From an uncultured Chloroflexota bacterium (lineage in GTDB: Bacteria; Chloroflexota; UBA4733), in contig CALBSQ010000389.1 of NCBI GenBank assembly GCA_937967325.1, positions 1-64,000 of the forward strand: a stretch of DNA of 64,000 nt, written 5' to 3'. The notes beneath the pieces were generated by a model, which searched no databases, had not been told where the DNA came from, and worked only from the letters and a program-made list of their open reading frames with translations. A program made the position numbers and the translations under genes. Shown here in pieces: positions 54,349 to 63,821 of this stretch. Numbering within the stretch: the first letter of the stretch is position 1; each line of letters opens with the position of its first letter.

Positions 54349-54956
54349 CCATCGAGGCGACCGCGCCGGCGGGGGTGCTCTTCCGGATCGGCTACTGCCC
54401 GAACCCGCTGTTCTGGCCGGACTGGCAGTACGTGGGAGATCAGCGCTTTGACGACCCGTTCCGCCTGTTCCGCATCCTCTATCTCGCGGAGCAACGACTG
54501 GCCTGCTTCGTCGAGAGCCTGGCGCCGTTCCGCATCCCGCTCGACCGGCTGGCGGTCGGCGGTCGGCGCCCGCGCGTGCCGGCGGATTGGACTCGGGCCC
54601 GCTGCGCCGGCCAGTTGCGACTGGGACCAGAACAGCGCTGGCTGGACCTGCGGCACCTGGAGACCGCGGAGGCGCTGCGCTCGGAGCTCGCGCCCCTCCT
54701 GCAGCAGCCTGATCTGCCCGACCTGGACGTGAGCGTCCTGCGCGGCCCCAGCCGCCCGCTCACGCGCGCCGTCGCCCGCTGGACCTACGACGCCGGCTTC
54801 CAGGGGATTGCCTACCGCAGCCGCTTCCACGATGGGCTCGACTGCTGGACCCTCTTCGAGGGCACCGACGTGGAGCGCGTGGGCAGCATCGAGCGCATTT
54901 CCAGGGATGATCGAGATCTGCGCGCCGCTGCGGCCCTCTTCGGCCTGGTCGTCTGA
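54345..54956 (+). CDS. RES-domain toxin (NAD+-degrading)
   Basis: About 203 residues. Typical RES pattern: LFRIGYCPNPLFWPDWQYVG, FRLFRILYLAEQRLACFVES, with the conserved R, Y and E that form the NAD site, and a late SRFHDGLDCWTLFEG. RES toxins deplete NAD+ by phosphorolysis or hydrolysis. The start is unclear: CTG 54345 overlaps the antitoxin stop (CTGA) and no ATG/GTG fits well upstream; GTG 54375 is another choice. The next gene overlaps the C-terminus. Confidence 0.75.
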   Translation: MTIEATAPAGVLFRIGYCPNPLFWPDWQYVGDQRFDDPFRLFRILYLAEQRLACFVESLAPFRIPLDRLAVGGRRPRVPADWTRARCAGQLRLGPEQRWLDLRHLETAEALRSELAPLLQQPDLPDLDVSVLRGPSRPLTRAVARWTYDAGFQGIAYRSRFHDGLDCWTLFEGTDVERVGSIERISRDDRDLRAAAALFGLVV

Positions 54957-56484
54957 GGCCGCCCGCCCGCCGCGCGGACGCTACCGTCGAGGCATCCAGG
55001 TCGCGCGCTTTAACCTGACCGCCGAGCAGCGGGCGGTGGTGACGGCCCCCGAAGGTCCGCTGCTCGTCCTCGCCGGCCCCGGCACCGGCAAGACTGCGGT
55101 GCTCACGGACCGCATCGCCCACCTGATCGGCGAGCACGGTATCGTCCCGGCCAGCATCCTCGCGCTCGCCTTCAGCAACCGTGCCGCGCAGGAATTGCGC
55201 CTGCGCCTGGCGGCGTTGCTCGGCGCCGACGGCCGCGCCGTCGACGTGGCGACGCTGCACGGGTTCGGGCTGCGCCTGCTCAGGCAGTGGCAGGCGATGC
55301 TCGGCTACGCCTCGACGCCGCTCCGGGTCTATGACGAGCGCGCGGCGCTGGCGCTCCTGGCGCAAACGCTCGGCGGCACGGGCGTGGCGGTCGGACCCCT
55401 CCCGTTGCGGGCCCTCCGGCGCGCCCTCGACCGGCACCGCCTGGCGCTGACCGGTGGGGCACACGCCGTCACCTTGCAGGCCATCGCCGCGGCCTACGAG
55501 ACGCAGCTCCGCCGACGCGGCGCCGTCGACTATCCGGCGATGCTGCTCGAGCCACTCCGGCTCTTGCGCAAGCACCCCGAGGTCGCCCGGCTCTTGCGCG
55601 TCGCCTACCGGGCGGTCCTGCTCGACGAGGCGCAGGACACCTGCGCCGTCCAATACGCGCTGGTCCGCCAGCTCGCGGAGCGGCACCGCCACCTCGTCCT
55701 GGTGGGCGATCCCGCCCAGAGCCTGTTCGCCTGGCGTGGGGCCGATGGGAGCGTCATGCGGACCTTCCTGCGCGACTTTCCGGAGACAACGGTACGGACC
55801 CTCAGCCAGAACTTTCGCTCGACGCCGCAAATCGTCGCCGTGGCCAACACTATCGGTGCCGGGTTGCCTTCCCGCCTCGCGCTGCAAGCGGTTGGTCCAT
55901 CAGGTCCGGCGACGGTCGTCCACCGCGCCGCCGACGAGGCGGACGAAGCCGCCTATATCGCCGGCGAGGTGATCCACCTGCTCGCGCGCGGCCTCATCCG
56001 CAATGCGAGCGAGGTCGCGGTCCTGATTCGGGCCAACGCCCAGGCCCCGCCGCTGGCCGGGGAGTTGCGAGCGCGCGGACTGTTCGGCGGCCCCTCGATC
56101 GAGCGTATGCCAGAACACCCCGCCGCCGGGGACGACCTGCCCGACGATCTGGAGCAGCACTCGACCGGCGTGACTGGCGCCACTGCTCGGCGATCCGTCA
56201 GCCTGCTCACGATCCATGCCGCGAAGGGACTGGAGTGGCCGGCCGTCTTTGTCGCCGGGCTGGAAGAAGGCCTGCTCCCCCACCGGCGCGCGTTCGACAG
56301 TGGGGAGACTGTGGACGCGCTCGTCGCGGAGCGCCGGGCGGCCTACGTGGCGGTGACCCGGCCCCGCTGGCGGCTCTACCTGACCTGTAGCCGCGCGCGG
56401 CTGCGCGGCGGGGTGTCCATCCCCAGCCAGGCTTCCCGTTTCCTGGAGGATCTGGCCGGCCTGCCGCTCACCCGGACACCCTGA
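54907..56484 (+). CDS. UvrD/PcrA-like superfamily 1 helicase, short
   Basis: About 525 residues, shorter than the ~700 of UvrD. Q-motif FNLTAEQRAVV, Walker A LAGPGTGKTAVL, SNRAAQELRLRL, Walker B VLLDEAQDTCAVQ, motif III LVGDPAQSLFAWRGAD, motif IV LSQNFRSTPQIV, motif V LLTIHAAKGLEWPAVFVAGL and motif VI VAVTRPRWRLYL. All helicase motifs are present; the 2B domain is short. A 3'-5' helicase for element replication is likely. ATG 54907 lies inside the end of the RES gene. Confidence 0.85.
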   Translation: MIEICAPLRPSSAWSSEAARPPRGRYRRGIQVARFNLTAEQRAVVTAPEGPLLVLAGPGTGKTAVLTDRIAHLIGEHGIVPASILALAFSNRAAQELRLRLAALLGADGRAVDVATLHGFGLRLLRQWQAMLGYASTPLRVYDERAALALLAQTLGGTGVAVGPLPLRALRRALDRHRLALTGGAHAVTLQAIAAAYETQLRRRGAVDYPAMLLEPLRLLRKHPEVARLLRVAYRAVLLDEAQDTCAVQYALVRQLAERHRHLVLVGDPAQSLFAWRGADGSVMRTFLRDFPETTVRTLSQNFRSTPQIVAVANTIGAGLPSRLALQAVGPSGPATVVHRAADEADEAAYIAGEVIHLLARGLIRNASEVAVLIRANAQAPPLAGELRARGLFGGPSIERMPEHPAAGDDLPDDLEQHSTGVTGATARRSVSLLTIHAAKGLEWPAVFVAGLEEGLLPHRRAFDSGETVDALVAERRAAYVAVTRPRWRLYLTCSRARLRGGVSIPSQASRFLEDLAGLPLTRTP

Positions 56485-56528
56485 CGACGCGAGCGCTTGC
56501 TCGCAATGCGCCAGATTGGAGGTCACCC

Positions 56529-57641
56529 ATGCTCACCGTTCGATGCATCCCCGCGCGGTCGGAATGCGGTCCGGCTCCGGCACTGATGGTGGTCGGACGC
56601 GTCGACACGCAGGCCGTCCGGCAGGCCTATCCCCTCACCGCGCTCGCGGCGACGTATGGTGTGGCCCTCGCCGGGCGCGCCCCCTTGCTGATGGGCCGCT
56701 GCCCGCTGCACGACGACCACACGCCGAGCTTCCTCGTCGACGAGCGCGACCAGCACTACCACTGTTTCGGCTGCGGCGCGCACGGCGACGTGATCGACCT
56801 GGTGCGCCGTGTGGAGCGGCTCGACTTTCGACGCGCCGTGCAGCGCCTCACCGGGATATGGCAGGGCTCCCCTCGCGTGCCCGCTCGTCCTGCGTTCCGC
56901 CGCCGGAGCACGGTCGTCAGCCCGGGCGAGGACATGGAGGCCCAGCGCTGCCTCGCCGCGGCGGTCGAGCTGTACCGAAACCAGCTCCTGGCCGAGCCGG
57001 CGGCGCTTGCCTACCTCGCCGGCCGGGGCTTGCAGCGCCAGACGCTGGAGCGCTGGCGCGTCGGCTATTCAAGCGGCGACACCCTGCTGCCCTATCTGCG
57101 CTGGCGCCAGCTCTCGCCTGCGGCGGCCCAGCGAGCCGGGCTCCTCGACCGCGCGGGCCGCGAGCGCATGACCGGACGGGTGGTCCTGCCCGAGCTCCGT
57201 GCGGGTCGCCCCTGCTGGCTGATCGGCCGGGTTATGCCGCGGGATTCAACCGGCCCCAAGTATCGGGGCCTGCCTGGCCCCAAGCCGCTCCTGGGCTGGG
57301 ACGAGGCGCGCGGCGCGACGGCGGTGGTCATCGTCGAAGGCGTCATAGATCGGCTCGTCCTGGCCCAGTGGGGCGTCCCAGCCATCGCGCTCGCCGGCAC
57401 CCACGCTTCCGCGGTCCACCTGTCGGCGCTGCGGTACTTCCAACGGGTGTACTTGGCGCTCGACGCCGACGTCGCCGGACGGGCCGCCGCGGCGACACTC
57501 GCGGGAGCGCTCGGCCAGTCGGCACGACTGGTGGCCATCCCCGACGGCGCCAAGGACGTCGCCGACCTGGCGACACGACCCGATGGCCGCGCGGTCTTGC
57601 TCCGGGCGCTGCGCCAGGCGGCAGTCCCCGCGGCCGCCTGA
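56529..57641 (+). CDS. CHC2 zinc-finger/TOPRIM primase
   Basis: 370 residues. CHC2 zinc finger: GRCPLHDDHTPSFLVDERDQ then YHCFGCGAHGDVIDLVRRVE. The core and TOPRIM carry ARGATAVVIVEGVIDRLVLA (Glu of TOPRIM) and VYLALDADVAGRAAAATLAG (D-x-D). Half the size of cellular DnaG and lacks the helicase-binding C-terminus, as is usual for plasmid/phage primases. GGAGGTCACCC precedes the ATG. Synthesises RNA primers, probably for element replication. Confidence 0.88.
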   Translation: MLTVRCIPARSECGPAPALMVVGRVDTQAVRQAYPLTALAATYGVALAGRAPLLMGRCPLHDDHTPSFLVDERDQHYHCFGCGAHGDVIDLVRRVERLDFRRAVQRLTGIWQGSPRVPARPAFRRRSTVVSPGEDMEAQRCLAAAVELYRNQLLAEPAALAYLAGRGLQRQTLERWRVGYSSGDTLLPYLRWRQLSPAAAQRAGLLDRAGRERMTGRVVLPELRAGRPCWLIGRVMPRDSTGPKYRGLPGPKPLLGWDEARGATAVVIVEGVIDRLVLAQWGVPAIALAGTHASAVHLSALRYFQRVYLALDADVAGRAAAATLAGALGQSARLVAIPDGAKDVADLATRPDGRAVLLRALRQAAVPAAA

Positions 57642-57720
57642 CGGGCGTAACACCCCTCGGCGCCACCTCCCGCCGGCCTTGGCGGGAACACCATCGCAAA
57701 GCAAAGGGAGGAACTGACCT

Positions 57721-58107
57721 ATGCGTTCGCTCAATGCTGTCCATCTGATCGGCCACACCGGTCGCGGGCCAGAGATGCGCTACGCGCCGAACGGCCAGCC
57801 GGTCACCACCTTCTCCCTCGCTACCGACCGGTACGCGAGTAAGCCTGACGATCGTGCCGGCCCCGATTGGCACCGGGTTGTCTGCTGGGGCAAGCTGGCC
57901 GAGTTTGCAAACCAGCATCTGGCCAAGGGGGGCTTGGTCTACATCGCCGGTCGCCTCACCTATCGGGCCTGGACCGGTCAGGATGGCCAGCCGCGACACC
58001 GCACCGACATCGTCGCGAGCGAGCTGGTGCTACTGGATCGCCGGCGGGACGCGCCACCGGCCGAAGTCGCCGCGGATCAGGGTGACGACGATTCCCTCCC
58101 TTTCTGA
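57721..58107 (+). CDS. ssb: Single-stranded DNA-binding protein
   Basis: 128 residues with an OB fold: NAVHLIGHTGRGPEMRYAPN, PVTTFSLATDRYA, WHRVVCWGKLAEFANQHLAK, GGLVYIAGRLTYR. The acidic tail ends DQGDDDSLPF, the SSB motif that recruits partner proteins. AAAGGGAGG lies 8-9 nt before the ATG. Belongs with the primase and helicase in the island. Confidence 0.92.
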   Translation: MRSLNAVHLIGHTGRGPEMRYAPNGQPVTTFSLATDRYASKPDDRAGPDWHRVVCWGKLAEFANQHLAKGGLVYIAGRLTYRAWTGQDGQPRHRTDIVASELVLLDRRRDAPPAEVAADQGDDDSLPF

Positions 58108-58117
58108 CGGCGAGCAG

Positions 58118-58303
58118 ATGCTCCGGATACGACTCCTGCGAGGCACGCTCCTCTGCCTCGTCCGCGCGCCCGGCGGCCGGACCTCCGGATCGCCCCGGCT
58201 TGTGCTCATCGCCAATCTGCGCCCCCCGTACCTCCGTCACTGGCGGCTCTACGCGGGACCGCGGTCCGGAGGCCCCTTCCAGGGCCGACCCCCGGCTGCT
58301 TGA
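58118..58303 (+). CDS. Possible small basic protein
   Basis: 61 residues, MLRIRLLRGTLLCLVRAPGG followed by an Arg/Pro-rich end. It sits between ssb and the next gene with 10 nt and 4 nt spacing, which favours a gene, but the ribosome binding site is weak and the composition is unusual. May be spurious. Confidence 0.3.
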   Translation: MLRIRLLRGTLLCLVRAPGGRTSGSPRLVLIANLRPPYLRHWRLYAGPRSGGPFQGRPPAA

Positions 58304-58307
58304 GCCG

Positions 58308-58592
58308 ATGCCCCGGCTGACTGACCTGTTGGCGCGCGACTGCCAGTTGGCACTGGCGGTCCGCGCCCACTCGCCTGCACGACTGGCCGAGACCTTTGCG
58401 GCCTATGCCGGCCAGTTCTACGATCGCGCCGCCTTCGACCACCTGGCGCGGGAGGTGCAGACCCTCTACGCGGCCACCGACGACGGCGACGCACTGACGT
58501 TCCAGAGCAAGCTCGATGCGCGCCTGCAGCAGCGCACGCACGCGCCGGTGCAATGGGGCACCGGTGCTCCCGGCAGAAGGCCACGACGGTGA
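58308..58592 (+). CDS. Hypothetical protein coupled to RadC
   Basis: 94 residues: MPRLTDLLARDCQLALAVRA then a helical body (RLAETFAAYAGQFYDRAAFD and LAREVQTLYAATDDGD). No known family. Its stop overlaps the RadC GTG (GTGA), so the two are co-translated. Confidence 0.5.
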   Translation: MPRLTDLLARDCQLALAVRAHSPARLAETFAAYAGQFYDRAAFDHLAREVQTLYAATDDGDALTFQSKLDARLQQRTHAPVQWGTGAPGRRPRR

Positions 58593-59134
58593 GGCAACGC
58601 GCCAGGAGCCAGCAGGTGAGCCTGCTCCGTCCCGATCCGGAAGCGCTCCTCCACCTGGCGCGGGAGAACCTGGCGCTGCTGACCGAGATCAGCAGCCATT
58701 ACGAGCTGGCGCGGCTGGGGCCGCCCGCCGAGCCGCGCCGGTTCGCCCGCCCCGAGGACGTGGCGAGCTACTTGGCGCCGGAACTGGTCGACCTGGCGCA
58801 GGAGCAGTTTCGGGTGCTGCTCCTCGACGTGAAAGGCCAGCTGCTCGGCGCCGCGCTCGTGTATCAGGGTGGGACGAGCAGCATCCCTGTCCGGCTGGCG
58901 GAGTGCTTCCGCGAGGCGGTCCGCGCCAACGCCTCGTCGGTGATCTTCTGCCACAACCATCCGAGTGGTGATCCGACGCCATCGTCCGAGGACATCGCCG
59001 TCAGCCAGCAGGCCGTGCAAGCCGGGGACCTGCTCGGTATTGCGGTCCTCGATCACGTGGTCGTGGGGAAACGGGGTCACGTCTCCTTGCGGGAAAAAGG
59101 CTTGCTCCCTCCCCCGAAGTCGCCACCGGGCTGA
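58589..59134 (+). CDS. radC: RadC/JAB-family protein
   Basis: About 181 residues from GTG 58589. The MPN/JAMM site is ASSVIFCHNHPSGDPTPSSE, H-x-H-P-S-G then S and D/E, with Glu upstream in the LAQEQFRVLLLDVKGQLLG strand. RadC-like proteins on plasmids and phages are linked to DNA repair or anti-restriction but remain undefined. The N-terminal HhH region of long RadC is missing. Not a UBL deconjugase by context. Confidence 0.85.
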   Translation: MRQRARSQQVSLLRPDPEALLHLARENLALLTEISSHYELARLGPPAEPRRFARPEDVASYLAPELVDLAQEQFRVLLLDVKGQLLGAALVYQGGTSSIPVRLAECFREAVRANASSVIFCHNHPSGDPTPSSEDIAVSQQAVQAGDLLGIAVLDHVVVGKRGHVSLREKGLLPPPKSPPG

Positions 59135-59316
59135 GCCACCGAAGCGCGGTTGGTAAGCGGGTAGGCGGTCGAGCGAGGGCGGCCGCCTGCCCCCGGAGAT
59201 TGAAGAGCGCCACGCGAAGCCCCGCGCACCACAGGGACGGAGCCGAAGACCGGCGCGCGGCAGCGTCCCCATGACTTCACCTTGTCGTGACGACTCAAGA
59301 GGTAAGGGTTAACGCC

Positions 59317-60054
59317 ATGAACACCACTGCTATCCCCGTCGTCCGCGGTTGCGGCACGCGCAAGCGCGGCGGCATCTACGCCGAATGCGGCCTCTCCCCG
59401 GCCGGCCGGCCCCTGGAGGAGTTCCTCGTGGACCCGCCCGTGCCCATTGACGGCCCCGCCCTGGGCCTCTCGCCCATCGGCGTGACGCTGCTCGATGATC
59501 CCTGCACCGGCGCCACCCATCTCCTCGACTGGGTGGGGGAAGAGGCCTACCCGAACCCGGCCGACTTCCTGGAGGAGGTCCGCCGCTTCGGCCTCTCTCG
59601 CCGCCTCCCCAAGACGTTGCCGTTCGCCCGCCTGGATAGGCGCAGCCGCGTCGTGCAGGTCCACCGCCGCGCCAGCCTGGCTGATGTCACCGCCTATCTG
59701 GCCGACTGGCGCCGCCCCTGCCCCAAGCAGCTCATTGCCCACCGGGAGCCGACCACGGCACCATCGTTATGCGCCGGGATGTGGTGGGAGGACGTGAGCG
59801 GCGGGGCGCCCATCGAAGCTATCGGCAGCGACGGCTTGGACGATCCGCGGCTGGTCCGCCGCGCGATGCCCTCGTTCAGCTATCTGGCGCGCATGGCCCC
59901 GGCGGACGCCGTGCCGACGTACGTGCCAGCCATCTTCGCCAGCTTCCCGGTCGCCCGCCTCGCGGTGATCGAGGATCCCGAGAGCGGGAACCACGAGGCC
60001 GCCCTGGCCCGGGCGGTGCAGGCAGCCCTGCCCGTGGACCTGGAGCCGGCATGA
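59317..60054 (+). CDS. Hypothetical protein coupled to ParB
   Basis: 245 residues. NTTAIPVVRGCGTRKRGGIY, then EEFLVDPPVPIDGPALGL and DWRRPCPKQLIAHREP; later PAIFASFPVARLAVIEDPES. No recognised family. Its stop overlaps the ParB ATG (ATGA). Probably a conserved backbone protein of the element; similar proteins commonly sit before ParB in such islands, though I cannot name one. Confidence 0.55.
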   Translation: MNTTAIPVVRGCGTRKRGGIYAECGLSPAGRPLEEFLVDPPVPIDGPALGLSPIGVTLLDDPCTGATHLLDWVGEEAYPNPADFLEEVRRFGLSRRLPKTLPFARLDRRSRVVQVHRRASLADVTAYLADWRRPCPKQLIAHREPTTAPSLCAGMWWEDVSGGAPIEAIGSDGLDDPRLVRRAMPSFSYLARMAPADAVPTYVPAIFASFPVARLAVIEDPESGNHEAALARAVQAALPVDLEPA

Positions 60055-60980
60055 CGGCGACTGCGCCCTCCGCCTCAACCCTGTCCCTCTTTCCCCAGAC
60101 CCCGCCGGAGCTCGAGCCGGAAGAGGTGGCTCTGACCGACCTGCCGGCAGACGCTGTCCTGCTCGGCCCGCCGCCGGGTGCAGCGCTCGTGGCGAGCATC
60201 CGCCAGTGTGGCGTGCTCCAGCCGGTGCTGGTGCTGCGGAGTCCCACGGGAACCCTCCTGGTGGCCGATGGCCGGCGGCGCGTGAAGGCCGCGCGCGTCG
60301 CCGCCCTCGACACCATTCCTGCCCGTGTCGCACCGGACGACGGCTCCCTGGGCGCCCTCCTGGGCCTGCTGACGCACGGTACACGGCGTGACAATCCGGC
60401 GGCCGAGCTCGACGCCATCGAGCACCTCCTCCAGGCCGGGGCGTCCGAACCGGCGATCGCCCACGCCACCGGCCTGAGCCCGACCACAATCCAGCGCCGA
60501 CTGCGGCTGCACCACCTGGCGCCCGCGCTCCGCGACGCCTACCGGCAGGGGCACCTGACGACCAGCGTCGCTGAGTCGGCGGCCAAGCTCCCAGCTCCCG
60601 CCCAGGCGCGGCTGGCGATGCAGCTGGCCGAGCAGGGCAGGCTCACCGGGTCGGATGTGGCGGACGAGCGGCGAGTGCGCCAGGAGGCGGCCGTGGCAGC
60701 CCTGCCCCTGGCGCTGTTGGCGACGGGAGATGAGGAAGCGCCTCCGGCAGGCCGGGAGGCGCCGGCCGAGTCGGTGATGCTGGTTTCCGGTTGGCTGGAG
60801 GCGGCGTTGCAGCCCACGTGTAACCGCCAGGTTCGGGATGTGGTGGCGCTTGAGGGCGGCACACTCCTCGTCCACCTGGCCATCGGCGGCGCCTGCACCA
60901 TCCGCGTGACCACTGGCGTCGGCGCCGACGACCGCGGCGACCGCGACCGGAAGACGCCCGCCACCGCCGGCAGCGACTGA
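60051..60980 (+). CDS. ParB/Srx-domain protein
   Basis: 309 residues. ParB N-terminal domain: LGPPPGAALVASIRQCGVLQ, PVLVLRSPTGTLLVADGRRR, then HGTRRDNPAAELDAIEHLLQ and a HTH, ASEPAIAHATGLSPTTIQRR. A C-terminal ~90-residue domain has no ParB dimerisation signature. No ParA is in the window. Segregation or transcriptional role in the element. Confidence 0.82.
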   Translation: MTATAPSASTLSLFPQTPPELEPEEVALTDLPADAVLLGPPPGAALVASIRQCGVLQPVLVLRSPTGTLLVADGRRRVKAARVAALDTIPARVAPDDGSLGALLGLLTHGTRRDNPAAELDAIEHLLQAGASEPAIAHATGLSPTTIQRRLRLHHLAPALRDAYRQGHLTTSVAESAAKLPAPAQARLAMQLAEQGRLTGSDVADERRVRQEAAVAALPLALLATGDEEAPPAGREAPAESVMLVSGWLEAALQPTCNRQVRDVVALEGGTLLVHLAIGGACTIRVTTGVGADDRGDRDRKTPATAGSD

Positions 60981-61161
60981 CGGTGCCGACGTGTCGACCT
61001 GTTCCGTCGCCGACGACCATGGAGGTGGATGGGGCCGGCAGGGCCTCCGTCCACCCCACCCGCTGTTGGTCGAGATGGTCACTGCCCAGCACACGCCGAC
61101 TTGGCACCACCGCGCCGGGCGTCGCGACGACTCCAGCCTCTCAAGAAAAGGAACGTCCAGG

Positions 61162-61647
61162 ATGAGAATGACCACGACTGCTGACGACTTCGGTGCCGTG
61201 CTGCGCCATTTCCGCGTGCGGGCGCGGCTGTCGCAGAACGCCCTGGCCAAGAAGGTGGGGATCGATGCCAGCTACATCAACCGCATCGAGTCTGGTCAGC
61301 GCGAGGCGCCCGGCTCATCGATCACGCTGACCCTGGCGAGGGAACTGGCCCTCTCGCCACGCGAGGTCGACGGCTTCTGTGTCGCCGCCGGTCACTTGCC
61401 GCCCCGCCTGCAGCAACTGGACCCCGCCGACTCCACTATCGCCGCCGTGCTCGGCGTGCTCACCGACTTCCGGCTCTCCCCAGCCGCCCTGGCCGACTTC
61501 CGCGCGGTGGTGGAGACGATTGCTCGGCACTGGTCGTCGCCGCGGACGAACGGCGTACCCCCGGGTGCCGGACATCTGATGAGCCATGACGGCAGCACGA
61601 GGCCCTGGGTGCCGGTCGCGCTCACCGCAGGCAGCGCACGCCGGTAG
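61162..61647 (+). CDS. XRE-family regulator of the island
   Basis: 161 residues from ATG 61162. N-terminal HTH_XRE: FGAVLRHFRVRARLSQNALA then KKVGIDASYINRIESGQREA. The rest is helical (LTDFRLSPAALADFRAVVET) with a disordered end. Probably controls transfer or maintenance genes. Confidence 0.8.
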   Translation: MRMTTTADDFGAVLRHFRVRARLSQNALAKKVGIDASYINRIESGQREAPGSSITLTLARELALSPREVDGFCVAAGHLPPRLQQLDPADSTIAAVLGVLTDFRLSPAALADFRAVVETIARHWSSPRTNGVPPGAGHLMSHDGSTRPWVPVALTAGSARR

Positions 61648-61653
61648 CGCCCG

Positions 61654-61926
61654 ATGCTGGTGCGCCTCGACATCGTGCCCGGCGACGTGCTGACATTCGC
61701 CATCGAGTGCCCCAATCCCCAGTGTCACGACCGGCCGCGGCTCCATGCCATGGGCGAAGGTGGAGAGCGGCTGGCGTGCCCCGGCTGTGGCCAGCGCTAC
61801 GAACTCGTCGTGCGCACCCATCCGTGCGAGGACGGCCTGCAGATCAGCCTGGTCTTCCTCCCCGTCGCCTCGGCACCGGAGCACCGCCCGGCCGCCACGA
61901 CGTCCGCGGTCCCAGGGGTGGTGTGA
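61654..61926 (+). CDS. Small zinc-ribbon protein
   Basis: 90 residues. FAIECPNPQCHDRPRLHAMG ... LACPGCGQRYELVV gives C-x4-C and C-x2-C knuckles. No known partner. Its stop overlaps the GTG of the next gene. Confidence 0.6.
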   Translation: MLVRLDIVPGDVLTFAIECPNPQCHDRPRLHAMGEGGERLACPGCGQRYELVVRTHPCEDGLQISLVFLPVASAPEHRPAATTSAVPGVV

Positions 61927-62561
61927 CGACGGCAACGCCACTCCCAGCCGAGCTGCCGCGGCTCAGCGCCGGCGGCTTCTCCGTCTACGCTGACACCTTC
62001 GCCTTCGAGGAGAAGCCCGGCTATGATGCCGAGGAGGTGACGTTCTATTTCCTGAGCTTGCTGGGCCCGGCACAATCGACGCGGGCAATCTGGGCCCGCC
62101 TCCTCAAAGGCGAGCTCGTGACGCTCGCCTGGGAGACGGCGCGGCGCACCCGCTTCGGCCGGCTGGCGGCGCTCGGCCCCAAGGGCTGGCGGATGTGGAG
62201 CGCCGGGCTGCCGGCGGCGGCCGGCCACCAACTCGTCCTGGCACCCACGCTGGCCCTGGCGGGCTCCGTCGGCGAGGAGTTCCTCCTCTTGCCCCGCGGT
62301 GAAGCGGATGCCGCGCCCCTGCACTACCAGTTCCTCAACCGGCGTACCGACCTGCCCCTGCATGCGAGCTGGGCCCCCTGGCTCTGGTCCCGCGCCCTCG
62401 ACACCTGTGAGGCCCGGCCGCTGGTCGCGCGCGGCCTCCAAGCCTATATCTGCCGTCCGGACGAGCCAGCCCTCGTTGAGGACGTCAGCCGAGCCATCCG
62501 TCAGGGCCGGCTTGCCTCGCTGGACGAGACGGCTGAGGTGAGCAGCAAGCGTGCGGCTTGA
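61923..62561 (+). CDS. Hypothetical protein preceding the DNA methyltransferase
   Basis: 212 residues from GTG 61923 (GTGA overlap). YADTFAFEEKPGYDAEEVTF, YFLSLLGPAQSTRAIWARLL then mixed alpha/beta sequence. No family recognised. It overlaps the methyltransferase by 11 nt. Confidence 0.5.
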   Translation: MTTATPLPAELPRLSAGGFSVYADTFAFEEKPGYDAEEVTFYFLSLLGPAQSTRAIWARLLKGELVTLAWETARRTRFGRLAALGPKGWRMWSAGLPAAAGHQLVLAPTLALAGSVGEEFLLLPRGEADAAPLHYQFLNRRTDLPLHASWAPWLWSRALDTCEARPLVARGLQAYICRPDEPALVEDVSRAIRQGRLASLDETAEVSSKRAA

Positions 62562-63600
62562 AGCCGTCGCCAAGGCCGGGCATTACCCCACACCGCCGGC
62601 AGTCGTCGAGCGACTGGCTCGCGCGCTCGTCGGTCCCGAGGCCGCTCGCGGCCACACAGTGCGGCTGCTGGATCCCTGCTGCGGCGCCGGCGACGCCGCG
62701 GCCGGGTTGGCGACGGCCCTGCACGCCGAGGCCTACGGCATCGAGCTCAACGCGGAGCGCGCCGCGCTGGCTCGGCAGCGTCTGGACCAGGTGCTCTGCG
62801 CCAGCGCCTTCGCCACCCGCGTCGCCACCGGTGGATTTTCGTTGCTTTTCAGTAACCCGCCCTATGACGCGGACAGCCAGACGCGCCGCCTGGAGCACCA
62901 TTTCCTCACGGCGCTCTCCCGCACGCTCTGTCCGGGCGGTGTCCTCGTCTACGTCGTCCCGCGGGTGCGACTGCGTCTGAGCGCCCGCTACCTCGCCAGC
63001 CAGTACACGGACCTGTCCGTCTATCGCTTCCCCGACCCCGAGTACGACGCCTTCGGCCAGATCGTGTTGCTGGGCCGGCGCAAAGCAAAGGCGACGCTCG
63101 AACCCGCGACCGAACGGCGGATCATCGAGGTCGCCGGTAGCGGCGCTACGAACCTGGCGCCCCTTCCCGAGGCGCTCGACCCGCCGTACTCGGTCCCGGC
63201 GCTGCCGGCGAGGGAGGTGCTCTTCGCCTCGATACACTTCGATCTGGCGCAGGCCGAGCTGGAGGCGCAGCGTCGCGGCGTCCTCACCCAGGCGGCCCTG
63301 GCCGAACAGTTGTGGCCACGCGAGGACGCGACGGTGCGGCCGCTGTTGCCGCTGCGCAAGGGCCACCTGGCGCTGCTCATCGCCGCTGGCCTCCTCAACA
63401 ACATCGCCCTCGTCCAGGGTGAGGACCGTGTGCTCGTCAAGGGGCGATCGGTCAAGGAGCTGGTCGAGGTCGAGTCGGACGATCCCACCGTGCAGATCGA
63501 GCGGGAGGTGGTGCGCACCGCGATCACCGTGCTGGACTTGCGCACCGGCGACGTGACTCGCGTAGGGCACGGCGACGGAAACATCGTAGGTGGAGCTTGA
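62551..63600 (+). CDS. N6-adenine DNA methyltransferase-like protein (NPPY, DUF6094-like)
   Basis: 349 residues. SAM-binding motif LLDPCCGAGDAAAGLATAL, catalytic motif LLFSNPPYDADS, and HYPTPPAVVERLARAL at the start. The C-terminal third is a separate helical domain (LFASIHFDLAQAELEAQRRG). GTG start at 62551 is in the end of the previous gene. Such genes are frequent in ICE/plasmid backbones, and the product may methylate DNA or have lost that role. Confidence 0.8.
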   Translation: MRLEAVAKAGHYPTPPAVVERLARALVGPEAARGHTVRLLDPCCGAGDAAAGLATALHAEAYGIELNAERAALARQRLDQVLCASAFATRVATGGFSLLFSNPPYDADSQTRRLEHHFLTALSRTLCPGGVLVYVVPRVRLRLSARYLASQYTDLSVYRFPDPEYDAFGQIVLLGRRKAKATLEPATERRIIEVAGSGATNLAPLPEALDPPYSVPALPAREVLFASIHFDLAQAELEAQRRGVLTQAALAEQLWPREDATVRPLLPLRKGHLALLIAAGLLNNIALVQGEDRVLVKGRSVKELVEVESDDPTVQIEREVVRTAITVLDLRTGDVTRVGHGDGNIVGGA

Positions 63601-63821
63601 TCGGGAGGTGTTGTGTGGTCGCACCTTCCCGGCGACCGACCGCGCCAGGTGCGCCGTCGCCGGGAGGTCTGGCCACTCCAAGGAGCGCCAGGCTCCGGCT
63701 GCCCTGCAGCGAACAGACCGTTGGTCGCGGCCGGACACCGCCGCAAGCGCCATGCTGCCTGCAGACGCCGAGGAGCCCGCGGTCACCTGTGACGTAGCCA
63801 GGGAAGGAGGAGGGACGCGAC

